Below are positions 9,008 to 17,887 of a DNA stretch of 64,000 bases, piece by piece. The stretch lies in assembly GCF_014251375.1 (NCBI RefSeq), contig NZ_CP059187.1, positions 186,001-250,000 on the forward strand. Reading direction: 5' to 3'. The stretch's first letter is position 1. Every line of letters starts with the position of its first letter. Below the pieces are notes generated by a model. It was not told the DNA's origin and did no database searches. It was given only the letters and a program-made list of their open reading frames with translations. Position numbers and translations under genes: made by a program. The stretch comes from Blattabacterium cuenoti. GTDB taxonomy: Bacteria; Bacteroidota; Bacteroidia; Flavobacteriales; Blattabacteriaceae.

Positions 9008-10360
9008 TTATTTTTTTATACTTGATAAAAAATTTTTTATTATTTGTTGTCCGGAATTAACATTGATAGTTTTCATCATTTTGCTTATACTATGAAATTG
9101 ATTTAAAAAAAGATCTATTTCTTTCAATGGGATTCCAGATCCTTTTGAAATTCTTTTTTTTCTACTTTCAGAGAAAAGTTTTTTTGGATTTTTTCTTTCA
9201 TAAGGAGTCATAGAATGAATGATTGATTCTATTCTTTTGAGAGAATCCTTTTTTTTATTAGTAGCTTTCTTATCAAAAAATCTTTCTATTCCTAGACTCC
9301 CCGGAATCATGGAAATAATGTTTTTTAGATCTCCTATTTTTTTTATTTGTTGAATTTGTTCTAATAAATCTTCAAAATTAAAACGATTTTTTGAAATTTT
9401 ATTATAAATTTTTTGAGTTCTTTCTTCATCAAATTGTTCCTGAACTCTTTCTACAAAAGAAACTATGTCCCCCATTCCTAGAATTCTATTAGCTATTCTA
9501 TCTGGATGAAAAATCTCTATATCTTCTATTTTCTCTCCATTACTAATAAATTTAATAGGCTTTCCAACAATACTGGATATGGTAATAGCTGCTCCACCTC
9601 TGCTATCTCCATCTAATTTTGTCATAACTATTCCATCAAAATTCAAAAATTTTGAAAAAATTTGAACAGTGTTTATAGCATCTTGTCCAGTCATTCCATC
9701 TACAACAAATAAAATTTCATCTGGTTGACATGATTTATCAATTTTTTGTATTTCATCCATCATTGTTTTATTAATAGATAATCTCCCTGCAGTATCAATG
9801 ATAATTATATCGTGGTTTTCTTTTTTAGCATAACAAATAGATTTTTGAACAATTTCTATTACATTTTTACTTCCTTTTAAAAAGAAAACAGGAATTTTAA
9901 CTTTCTCTGCAAGAATTCTCAATTGATCTATAGCTGCAGGACGATAAATATCTGCAGCTACTAATAAAGGAGATTTGTTTTTTTTTTGAAAAAAAAAAGC
10001 TAATTTAGAGGAAAAGGAAGTTTTTCCACTTCCCTGTAATCCACAGATTAAAATAACGGAAGGATTTCTTCTGGATATATTGATTTCCGTATTTTTTTCC
10101 CCCATAAGGGTTACTAATTCATCATATACTATTTTTATAATTAGTTCTTTTGGTTTTAAAGAAGTGATAACTTTTTTTCCAATGGATTTTTCCTTAACTT
10201 TCTGAATAAATGTTCGGGCAATTTTATAATTCACATCTGAATCTATAAGAGCTCTTCTGATTTCTTTTAGTGTTTCTGAAATGTTGATTTCAGTAATTCT
10301 GTTATTTCCCTTTAAAATATGAAGAGCTTTATCTAGTTTTTTTTGTAATTGGTCAAACAT
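9008..10360 (-). CDS. ffh: Signal recognition particle protein Ffh (SRP54)
   Basis: Ffh binds the 4.5S RNA and signal sequences of inner-membrane proteins and delivers ribosomes to FtsY. The order of domains is normal: an N-terminal helical bundle, the GTPase G domain with CGLQGSGKTSFSSK, DTAGR and TKLDGDSRGG, then a Met-containing M domain with the RNA-binding RISKGSG element near residue 405. Length (450 residues) is typical. It is 14 bases downstream of argS. The matching SRP RNA gene is not in this window. Confidence 0.98.
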   Translation of the reverse strand: MFDQLQKKLDKALHILKGNNRITEINISETLKEIRRALIDSDVNYKIARTFIQKVKEKSIGKKVITSLKPKELIIKIVYDELVTLMGEKNTEINISRRNPSVILICGLQGSGKTSFSSKLAFFFQKKNKSPLLVAADIYRPAAIDQLRILAEKVKIPVFFLKGSKNVIEIVQKSICYAKKENHDIIIIDTAGRLSINKTMMDEIQKIDKSCQPDEILFVVDGMTGQDAINTVQIFSKFLNFDGIVMTKLDGDSRGGAAITISSIVGKPIKFISNGEKIEDIEIFHPDRIANRILGMGDIVSFVERVQEQFDEERTQKIYNKISKNRFNFEDLLEQIQQIKKIGDLKNIISMIPGSLGIERFFDKKATNKKKDSLKRIESIIHSMTPYERKNPKKLFSESRKKRISKGSGIPLKEIDLFLNQFHSISKMMKTINVNSGQQIIKNFLSSIKK

Positions 10361-10374
10361 AATTTTGTTTTTTT

Positions 10375-12135
10375 TTACATACGATCAAGTATTTCTATTC
10401 CTAATAATCCCATACCATATTTTAAAATATCTCCTGTTACATGAATAATATTCATTCGAATGTTACTATGAACAATATCCAAAATATCTATCATTTTTTT
10501 GTTTTGATAAAGATGATTAAAAATTTTAGAAACTTCATAAATATAATTAGCGACCAAAGAAGGATTCAAATTTTCTGCTGATTTTTTTAATATTAATGGA
10601 TATTTTTTAAGAATTTTAATCATATTTCTTTCATATGTATCAAATTTCGCATTATTCCAATATTCATTAGTAAATGAACATTGATCAAAAAATTTTCGTT
10701 CTAATGAACGAATTCTAGAATAAGTATATTGAATATATGTCCCAGTATTCCCCTTAAAGTCTATAGATTTTTCAGGATAAAAAACAATTTTTTTTTTGGG
10801 ATCCACTTTAAGAAAATAATACTTTAAAGCTCCTATTCCTATTATTTTAGAATATTTTTCTTTTTCTTCTTTTGAAAAATTCTTGAAAAAATTTTTTTTT
10901 GCTATAGAATACATTTCTAAAATGAGACGATCTGCATCTATAATATTTCCCTCCCTAGATTTCATTTTTCCACTGGGTAATTCAACCATTCCGTAAGAAA
11001 GATGAGATAATTTATTAACCCATACATATCCCAAACGGGATAATATGTTAAAAAGGACCTGAAAATGATAATCTTGTTCTTCTCCAACAATATAGATTAA
11101 CTTATCTATCTTGTATTTTCTAAAACGTTCTACAGCAGTTCCTATGTCTTGAGTCATATATACAGAAGTTTTATCAGATCGTAAAAGAAGTTTTTCATCA
11201 AACCCTTCTTTCATTAGATCTATCCAAACTGATCCATCTTTTTTTTTGAAAAAAATTTTTTTTTTAAGACCTTTTTTTATAATATTCTTTCCAATTTCAT
11301 AAACATCACTTTCATATTCTACCTGATCGAAAGTGATTCCTAATTCTTTATAAGTTTTTTTGAATCCATTATAAACCCATTGATTCATTTTTTTCCAAAG
11401 ATTTATAGTCGGTCTATCTCCAGATTCCCATTTTTTTAATAATTTTCTAGATTTTTCCAAAATTGGGACATCTTTTTTTTTTGAATTTATTCCGGAATAG
11501 TTTTGAATTTCTTCACGATAAATTTTGTCAAATAAACAATAATATTTTCCTACAAAATGATCCCCTTTCATCCCTACGCTTTCTGGAGTGTCTCCTTTTC
11601 CAAACTCTTCCCAGGCAATCATAGATTTGCAGATATGTATTCCCCTATCATTGATGATCTGAATTCTTATGATTTTATGTCCAACCATTTTTAATATCTC
11701 TGATATAGAATAACCAATTAGATTATTTCTAATATGTCCTAAGTGAAGAGGTTTATTTGCATTAGGAGAAGAGTATTCTACCATTATATTTTCAGTTTGT
11801 AATTTTAAATCATAAAAATTCTTATTTAACATTTCTTTTAGGATATGAAAATAATAACTATCCTCAAAAATAAAATTTAAATAACCTCCTACAACAGAAA
11901 AAGAGATAAGTCCCATCAATTTATTCTGTACATAATTCCCAATATGAGCCCCAATTTGTTCTACAGGTTTTTTTAATTTTTTAGATAAAGAAAACAAAAT
12001 TAAAGTAATATCTCCTGTATATTTTTTTTTAGTATACTGAAAGTCTAATTTAGGACAAGGATCTACCCCATATAAAATAGATATAGATTGCTCGGTAATT
12101 TCCTCTATAGATTGAAAATCATTATTACTAATCAT
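10375..12135 (-). CDS. argS: Arginyl-tRNA synthetase
   Basis: Class I synthetase charging tRNA-Arg. It carries the ArgRS additional N-terminal domain (residues about 1-110), the HIGH-type motif HLGH in NANKPLHLGHIRNN, a KMSKS-region equivalent KMKSREG, and a C-terminal DALR anticodon domain (from about 465, with TYIQYTYSRIRS just before it). The 586 residues match the usual size, so this synthetase, unlike ThrRS, is intact. It lies 38 bases downstream of ilvE and 14 upstream of ffh on one strand. Confidence 0.98.
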   Translation of the reverse strand: MISNNDFQSIEEITEQSISILYGVDPCPKLDFQYTKKKYTGDITLILFSLSKKLKKPVEQIGAHIGNYVQNKLMGLISFSVVGGYLNFIFEDSYYFHILKEMLNKNFYDLKLQTENIMVEYSSPNANKPLHLGHIRNNLIGYSISEILKMVGHKIIRIQIINDRGIHICKSMIAWEEFGKGDTPESVGMKGDHFVGKYYCLFDKIYREEIQNYSGINSKKKDVPILEKSRKLLKKWESGDRPTINLWKKMNQWVYNGFKKTYKELGITFDQVEYESDVYEIGKNIIKKGLKKKIFFKKKDGSVWIDLMKEGFDEKLLLRSDKTSVYMTQDIGTAVERFRKYKIDKLIYIVGEEQDYHFQVLFNILSRLGYVWVNKLSHLSYGMVELPSGKMKSREGNIIDADRLILEMYSIAKKNFFKNFSKEEKEKYSKIIGIGALKYYFLKVDPKKKIVFYPEKSIDFKGNTGTYIQYTYSRIRSLERKFFDQCSFTNEYWNNAKFDTYERNMIKILKKYPLILKKSAENLNPSLVANYIYEVSKIFNHLYQNKKMIDILDIVHSNIRMNIIHVTGDILKYGMGLLGIEILDRM

Positions 12136-12173
12136 ATATAAAAAAATAATATAATATATTTAATGGATTGAAT

Positions 12174-13241
12174 TTATAAGTATTTTTTTAATGGGGATCT
12201 CCATCCAAAAGGATCTTCAGATAAATTATGTTGTAGGTCTAATAAACTTTTTCTTAATAGAATAGAAATTCTCTCTTTCTCGTTTAAATTCGGTAAAAAA
12301 AATTTTTTACCTTGATAACTAATTGTTTTAAAATAGTTTACTACTACTGCCGTACCACATCCAAAAGCTTCCTTTAGAATACCTTTTTTTAATGCGTCTA
12401 TTATTTCTGAAACACTTAAATCTCTTTCTTGTACATTTATTCCTTTTTTTTTAGCTAAAGACATAATACTCTTGCAGGTAATTCCGCTTAATATATTATC
12501 GTTTGCTTTTGGAGTAATGAGCTTCTTTTCTAACCAAAAAAAAACATTCATAGTCCCCGATTCTTCTATTAATGTATGAGTAGAAGAATCGGTCCATAAA
12601 ATTTGATCAAATCCTTCTTCTCTTGCTAATCTAGTAGGATAAAAAGAAGAAGCATAATTTCCAGCAGCTTTAGTAAAGCCAACTCCTCCTGATGCAGAAC
12701 GACTATACTTTTCTTCTATTTTTATTTTTAAAGGAGATTTATAATAAGAGTCTGCAGGAGTAGATATAATCATAAACAAATATTCATTAGATGGGTTAGC
12801 AGATAAAACCCCATCTGTTGCGATTAAAAAAGGACGAATATACAAAGATTGTCCATAATTTTTGGGAATCCAATCCCTATCTATATCAATTAATTTTTTC
12901 AAACCATTCATGAAAATAGATTCTGGAATAGTAGGCATTTCCAACCGAATAGCAGATCTATTCATTCTTCTAAAATTTTCTTCTGGACGAAATAAAAAAA
13001 CTTCCCCGTTTTTATCCTTATAAGCTTTCATACCTTCAAAAATAGCTTGGCCATAATGAAATACGAGAGAAAGAGGAGAAACCACTATATCTCCAAACGG
13101 TTTTATAATAGAGTTCTTCCACTCACCATTTCTAAATTCAGAACAAAACATATGATCAGAACAATGATTTCCAAAAGAAATATTATTAAAATTTATTTTT
13201 TTAATCCTTGAATGCAAGGTTTTTTCTATTTTCATACACAT
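12174..13241 (-). CDS. ilvE: Branched-chain amino acid aminotransferase
   Basis: IlvE transfers the amino group between glutamate and the 2-oxo acids of valine, leucine and isoleucine, with PLP as cofactor. The fold-type IV sequence shows HYGQAIFEGMKAY near residue 65, the PLP-lysine segment GGVGFTKAAGNYA and the closing GCGTAVVV. Its 355 residues match the eukaryote-like long BCAT form common in Bacteroidota. The gene follows the fused E1 dehydrogenase on the same strand, which suggests a shared role in branched-chain oxo-acid metabolism. A TATATTTG box lies 22 bases before the start. Confidence 0.96.
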   Translation of the reverse strand: MCMKIEKTLHSRIKKINFNNISFGNHCSDHMFCSEFRNGEWKNSIIKPFGDIVVSPLSLVFHYGQAIFEGMKAYKDKNGEVFLFRPEENFRRMNRSAIRLEMPTIPESIFMNGLKKLIDIDRDWIPKNYGQSLYIRPFLIATDGVLSANPSNEYLFMIISTPADSYYKSPLKIKIEEKYSRSASGGVGFTKAAGNYASSFYPTRLAREEGFDQILWTDSSTHTLIEESGTMNVFFWLEKKLITPKANDNILSGITCKSIMSLAKKKGINVQERDLSVSEIIDALKKGILKEAFGCGTAVVVNYFKTISYQGKKFFLPNLNEKERISILLRKSLLDLQHNLSEDPFGWRSPLKKYL

Positions 13242-13263
13242 ACAAAAACAATAAAAACTTTAT

Positions 13264-13271
13264 CAAATATA
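13264..13271 (-). promoter_or_regulatory. Putative ilvE promoter -7 box
   Basis: TATATTTG on the minus strand, an exact TAnnTTTG match, 22 bases before the ilvE ATG in the 64-base gap after the E1 gene. No clear -33 TTG is visible. Confidence 0.4.
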
Positions 13272-13305
13272 AATTAGATTTTTAAAAAAAATTCTTAACT
13301 TTTAT

Positions 13306-15759
13306 CTAAGTATCATGCATAATTTTTAACACTTTTTCTACAATATTTTCAACAGAAGGTTTTGAAAAGTAATCCCCATCAGATCCATAAGGAGGACGAT
13401 GTTCTTTAGCTGTAATTGTAATAGGTGGACTATCTAAATAATAATACCCCTTTTGTTCTTCTAATATCTTTTGTAGAAGATAAGCAGATGCTCCTCCCGG
13501 AACATCTTCGTCTATAATCAATAACCGATTTGTTTTCTTTAAACTTTTTCTAATATCTTTTTGTATATCCAAAGGTAATAGAGATTGAACATCAATAATT
13601 TCAGAATCTATATGAATTTTAGATAATTCTTCTGCTGCTTCATTTACAATTCTCCATGTAGAACCATAAGTAACAATGGTAATATCTTTTCCTATTCTTG
13701 TAATCTCTACTATTCCTATTGGGGTTCTAAAATTTCCCAAGTTTTCTGGCAATTTTTCTTTTATTCTATATCCATTAAGACACTCAATTACCAAAGCGGG
13801 GTCATCTCCAGCTAACAAAGTATTATAAAAACCAGCTGCTTTTACCATGTTTCTAGGAACAAGAATAAAAACCCCCCTTAAATAATTAATAAGACCTCCC
13901 ATAGGAGATCCAGAATGCCATATTCCTTCTAAACGATGTCCTCTAGTTCTAATAATTACAGGTGATTTTTGTCCTCCTCTCGTTCTATATTGTAAACAAG
14001 CTAGGTCATCACTCATAATTTGTAAAGCATACAATATATAGTCTAAATATTGAATTTCAACTATAGGACGAAGTCCACGCATTGCAAGACCTATACCTTG
14101 TCCCAGAATAGTTGATTCTCGTATTCCCGTATCAAAAACACGTGTTTCTCCATATTTTCTTTGAAGACCTTCCAATCCTTGGTTTACATCTCCTATTTTT
14201 CCCACATCTTCTCCAAAAATTAAAAGATCAGGATATAACTCTAATAATTTATCAAAATTCTCTCTTAAAACAATTCTTCCATCCACTTCAAAAGTGGCAT
14301 TTCTTTTATTATATAGAGGAAGCACTTCATTTATTTTGACTGCTGATTTTTCTGAAAAACTATATAAATGTGAAGAATAGTTCTCTTCTTCTTTACTATA
14401 TTTTTTATGAAACCATCTCTTCAAACAATCTTTTTGATATGATTTTTCCTTAGAAAGAAAATATAGAGTTTTTCTAACTACACGGTAAATAGATTTTTTT
14501 GTCTGCAAATGTTTAGAATTATGTAACTCTTTTAGAAATTTTTTTATCCATTTTTTATATGGAAATGTTTCTTGTAACTTCTGTAAAAAAATTACAGATT
14601 CATTTTTTATTTTTTTAATAGGCCTCTGAAAAGCCACCCAAGCTATTTCTTGTTCTTTTTTAACATATGCTTTAGCTTCTATATCTATTTTATTCAAAGA
14701 ATAAACATTAGAAATGTTCCGAAATACACCTTTATTTTTTTCAAACTTAAAGTTTAAAATCCAATCTCTAAATTTTTTTATTCCATCATTTCTCATTTCC
14801 CATTCTAAACGTTCTTTCGATTTATATCTTTCATGTGATGAAGATGTAGAATGGCCTTGAGGTTGAGTTAAATTTGTTACATGAATGATTACTGGAATAT
14901 GTGCATTTCTAGCTATTTTCTCTGCTCTTAAATATGTTTTTGTAAGATCCATATAATTCGATCCATTTACACGTATAATTTCTATTCCATTCTCTTTTTT
15001 TGTTCTCTGAAATCCATATAAAAGATCACTGATATTTTTTTTTGAAAATTGATACTTATTAGTAACTGAAATTCCATATTCATCATCCCAAATAGAAAGA
15101 ATAATGGGAATTTGCAAAACTGATGCTGCATTTACAGTTTCCCAAAATAAACCTTCAGAGATACTTGCATTTCCAATAGTTCCAAACGCCACTTCGTTTC
15201 CATTATTGGAAAACATTCTATGTGTTTTATTCAGATTTTTTAATTTCTTATAAATTTTAGAAGCCTGAGCTAATCCTAATAGTCTTGGCATTTGAGATGC
15301 AGTAGAAGATATATCTGCAATAGAATTTTTTTGACGTATAAGATTCTTCCAACTTCCATCATCGTTCAGTAACCGCGTTCCAAAATGCGCAGTCATCATT
15401 CTTCCAGATGAAACCGGTTCAGCTTCTAAATCAGAATGTGCGTACAACTGAGAAAAAAAACTTCTGACATTCAAAACTCCTATTGCCATCATAAAAGTTT
15501 GATCTCTATAATATCCAGATCTAAAATCTCCATTCTTAAAAACTTTTGCCATAGCCAATTGTGGAATTTCTTTTCCATCTCCAAATATTCCAAATTTTGC
15601 TCTTCCATTTAATACTTCTTTACGTCCTAAAAGGCTTGTTTCACGACTAATACGTGCTAATTTATAATCATCTAAAATCATTTTTCTAAATGAATCAAAA
15701 GAAGATTTAATTTCAGAATTATTATTTTTATATTCTTGATCACTGTTATTATTATTCAT
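13306..15759 (-). CDS. Fused E1 alpha/beta subunit of a 2-oxo acid (branched-chain type) dehydrogenase
   Basis: An 817-residue fusion of the thiamine-diphosphate E1 alpha subunit (about residues 30-370, with GNASISEGLFWETVNAASV and WDDEYGISV for TPP and Mg binding) and the E1 beta subunit (about 480-815, with GEDVG, RESTILGQGIGLAMRG and EHRPPYGSDG), joined by a Lys-rich linker. It decarboxylates a 2-oxo acid and passes the acyl group to lipoyl E2. Fused E1 of this size is common in Flavobacteriia. Adjacency to ilvE favours branched-chain 2-oxo acids, but pyruvate or 2-oxoglutarate cannot be excluded from sequence alone. No E2 or E3 gene is in the window. Confidence 0.9.
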   Translation of the reverse strand: MNNNNSDQEYKNNNSEIKSSFDSFRKMILDDYKLARISRETSLLGRKEVLNGRAKFGIFGDGKEIPQLAMAKVFKNGDFRSGYYRDQTFMMAIGVLNVRSFFSQLYAHSDLEAEPVSSGRMMTAHFGTRLLNDDGSWKNLIRQKNSIADISSTASQMPRLLGLAQASKIYKKLKNLNKTHRMFSNNGNEVAFGTIGNASISEGLFWETVNAASVLQIPIILSIWDDEYGISVTNKYQFSKKNISDLLYGFQRTKKENGIEIIRVNGSNYMDLTKTYLRAEKIARNAHIPVIIHVTNLTQPQGHSTSSSHERYKSKERLEWEMRNDGIKKFRDWILNFKFEKNKGVFRNISNVYSLNKIDIEAKAYVKKEQEIAWVAFQRPIKKIKNESVIFLQKLQETFPYKKWIKKFLKELHNSKHLQTKKSIYRVVRKTLYFLSKEKSYQKDCLKRWFHKKYSKEEENYSSHLYSFSEKSAVKINEVLPLYNKRNATFEVDGRIVLRENFDKLLELYPDLLIFGEDVGKIGDVNQGLEGLQRKYGETRVFDTGIRESTILGQGIGLAMRGLRPIVEIQYLDYILYALQIMSDDLACLQYRTRGGQKSPVIIRTRGHRLEGIWHSGSPMGGLINYLRGVFILVPRNMVKAAGFYNTLLAGDDPALVIECLNGYRIKEKLPENLGNFRTPIGIVEITRIGKDITIVTYGSTWRIVNEAAEELSKIHIDSEIIDVQSLLPLDIQKDIRKSLKKTNRLLIIDEDVPGGASAYLLQKILEEQKGYYYLDSPPITITAKEHRPPYGSDGDYFSKPSVENIVEKVLKIMHDT

Positions 15760-15816
15760 GAATACAAATTTTTGTGTTATGAAAATACAGGAATTTTAAT
15801 TTTTTAGATGAACAGA

Positions 15817-15888
15817 TTTCCTATTCTTTTTTTTGCATAGATAGAAAAGAGAACTATTCAGTATTTTAGCAAAAAAAAGAATAGGAAA
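15817..15888. repeat. Perfect 20-bp inverted repeat between divergent E1 gene and ndk
   Basis: Left arm 15817-15836 and right arm 15869-15888 are exact reverse complements over 20 bases; the 32-base loop is 15837-15868. Each arm is an AATAGG-type core next to a run of eight T or A and a GC end. It fills the middle of the 161-base gap between two divergent genes, starting 57 bases before the E1 start and 32 before the ndk start. It can form a long hairpin in either transcript. Its role is unknown. Confidence 0.85.
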
Positions 15889-15920
15889 AATACATTTAAA
15901 ATCATTATTATATTATTATT

Positions 15921-16379
15921 ATGATTTCTCATTTTTTTAATGGAAGAATTACATGTGCTATGATAAAACCTGATGCAGTTAAAAAAGGATATACATGGGA
16001 AATCTTGTTTAAGATAGTCAATGCAGGATTTCGTATTAGAGCGATAAAAATGATGGTACTTTCAAAAAAATCTGCTAAAAAATTTTATTCAGAACATAAA
16101 AAAAGTTTATTTTTTGAATCCTTAGTAGAATTTATGTCTTCTGGTCCAATTGTATCAGTTCTATTAGAAAAAGAAAATGCCGTAGAAGATTTTAGAACTC
16201 TAATAGGAAATACAAATCCTATATACGCAGCAGAAGGAACTATACGAAAATTATATGCAAGTTCTTTAGAAAAAAACGCTATTCATGGATCGGATAGTAA
16301 TAAAAACGCTTTAAAAGAATGTCAATTTTATTTTTCTAATAGAGAAATTTTTTTTACTGAATTGAAAAATTCAGATTAA
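15921..16379 (+). CDS. ndk: Nucleoside diphosphate kinase
   Basis: Ndk moves the terminal phosphate between nucleoside triphosphates and diphosphates through a phospho-histidine. The active site NAIHGSDS places the catalytic His at residue 122, and MIKPDAV near the N-terminus and RTLIGNTNP are family signatures. At 152 residues it is slightly longer than the usual 138-145. It is divergent from the E1 gene across the inverted repeat and is followed by lemA. Confidence 0.97.
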   Translation: MISHFFNGRITCAMIKPDAVKKGYTWEILFKIVNAGFRIRAIKMMVLSKKSAKKFYSEHKKSLFFESLVEFMSSGPIVSVLLEKENAVEDFRTLIGNTNPIYAAEGTIRKLYASSLEKNAIHGSDSNKNALKECQFYFSNREIFFTELKNSD

Positions 16380-16383
16380 AAAT

Positions 16384-16397
16384 TTACAAATTTGTAA
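16384..16397. repeat. 14-bp perfect palindrome between ndk and lemA
   Basis: TTACAAATTTGTAA is its own reverse complement, and a related imperfect dyad (TTTGTTACAAA) follows directly. It lies in the 39-base ndk-lemA gap. With no loop it is not a terminator; an operator is possible but unproven. Confidence 0.4.
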
Positions 16398-16418
16398 TTT
16401 GTTACAAAATTAAAAAAA

Positions 16419-17021
16419 ATGAAAAAAATTTTTTTCATTACAATTTCCAGTATTTTCATATTTCTATTTGGAATAGGAATATGGATGACTGGAACATATA
16501 ATCAATTGGTAAAATTGAATGAAAACATTAAAACACAATGGGGGCAGGTAGAAACTGTTTATCAACGTAGAGCGGATCTCATTCCAAATTTAGTAAATAC
16601 AGTAAAAGGGTCAGCTAATTTTGAAAAAAATACACTTAATCAAATAATAGAATCAAGATCAAAAGCAACTTCCATAAAGATCAACTCAAATGACTTAAGC
16701 CAAGATAAAATTAGCAAATTCCAAAAAGCACAAGAAGAACTAAACCGTTCTGTTGGAAGATTATTGTTGATAGTAGAGAATTATCCTGATCTGAAATCTA
16801 CACAAAATTTTTACGAATTACAAAATCAATTAGAAGGAACAGAAAATAGAATCAGTGTGGAAAGAAATCGTTTTAATGATCAAGTAAATAATTTTAATAC
16901 TTATAGAAATCAATTTCCTAAATTTATAGTTGCAAATTTGTTTTATCAATTTAAAGAGAAAGGATATTTTCAATCTCATATTGGAGCAAAAAAATCCCCT
17001 CTTATAGATTTTAGGGATTAA
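16419..17021 (+). CDS. lemA: LemA family protein
   Basis: LemA proteins have one N-terminal membrane helix and a cytoplasm- or periplasm-exposed three-helix coiled bundle; their exact role is not established. The product has a hydrophobic segment at about residues 4-24, then the family motif QVETVYQRRADLIPNLV and, near the end, the NRFNDQVNNFNTY segment. At 200 residues it has the standard length. It is followed by a TPM-domain protein, a conserved lemA-TPM pairing in Bacteroidota that suggests a common envelope function. Confidence 0.95.
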   Translation: MKKIFFITISSIFIFLFGIGIWMTGTYNQLVKLNENIKTQWGQVETVYQRRADLIPNLVNTVKGSANFEKNTLNQIIESRSKATSIKINSNDLSQDKISKFQKAQEELNRSVGRLLLIVENYPDLKSTQNFYELQNQLEGTENRISVERNRFNDQVNNFNTYRNQFPKFIVANLFYQFKEKGYFQSHIGAKKSPLIDFRD

Positions 17022-17099
17022 TTTTTTTTTTTGATCCAAATTTCCTATTATTTTGAAATAATAAAATCAGTTTACAATGTCTTTAAAAAAAAGATTTTA

Positions 17100-17882
17100 A
17101 TGACAAACTACATGCAAATTCTGAATTTTTTTTTAGTTTTATTGATTTTCACTTCCAATTCAGTGAAAGGGCAATTTCATCATATCCCCCCCCCTCCAAA
17201 AAAAATATCTCCTATTCAAGATTATGCAGGTGTATTGTCAACAACTGATATAGATTCTTTAAATAAGAAACTTATTTCATATTCCAAAATAACGTCTACA
17301 GAAATTTTAGTTTCTATAGTTCAAGATCTTTATGGAGAAGATCCAAGTATTTTGGCTTCTAAATGGGGTGAAAAATGGCATATTGGAAAAAAATATAAAA
17401 ATAATGGAATTGTTCTATTACTCTCTGTTAGAGACAAGAAAATATCCATTCAAAATGGATATGGAATAGAACCATATATAACAGATTTATCAACTGGACA
17501 GATCATAAAAAAAATAAAACCTCAATTACAGAGGGGGGATTTTTATCAAGCTATAGATTTCAGTACAAAAGAGGTTTTTAATATTTTGAATAATAAATTC
17601 AAAAATAATAATAAATACAGAAAAAAGAAAAAAAATAATAATTTTTTTTTATGGACTTTTTTGATCCCGTTTAGTATTTTTCTAGTTGCATTTCTACTAC
17701 ATAGAAAAAATGATTTAGAATTTTATTCATTACTGATAAATCCGTTTTTTTTAACAAATTTTCTATTTAGAAATTCACACCAAAAATATGAAGAAGAAGA
17801 AAATGAAGATTTCTTTGATGATGATGGATTTGGAGGTGGAGGATCGTTTGGGGGAGGAGGAGCCAGCGATAATTGGGATTAA
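17100..17882 (+). CDS. TPM-domain membrane protein (YgcG type)
   Basis: A 260-residue envelope protein with a signal peptide (about residues 1-20, ending near SVKGQ), a TPM domain (about 33-160: ISPIQDYAGVLS, then GIVLLLSVRDKKISIQNGYGIE), one membrane helix (about 183-203) and a Gly-rich tail ending GGGGASDNWD. TPM domains are proposed phosphatase-like or protein-repair modules, but function is uncertain. The frame is open to 17031; I prefer the ATG at 17100 because it directly precedes the signal peptide. It follows lemA and ends 5 bases before convergent valS. Confidence 0.88.
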   Translation: MTNYMQILNFFLVLLIFTSNSVKGQFHHIPPPPKKISPIQDYAGVLSTTDIDSLNKKLISYSKITSTEILVSIVQDLYGEDPSILASKWGEKWHIGKKYKNNGIVLLLSVRDKKISIQNGYGIEPYITDLSTGQIIKKIKPQLQRGDFYQAIDFSTKEVFNILNNKFKNNNKYRKKKKNNNFFLWTFLIPFSIFLVAFLLHRKNDLEFYSLLINPFFLTNFLFRNSHQKYEEEENEDFFDDDGFGGGGSFGGGGASDNWD

Positions 17883-17887
17883 TTAAT

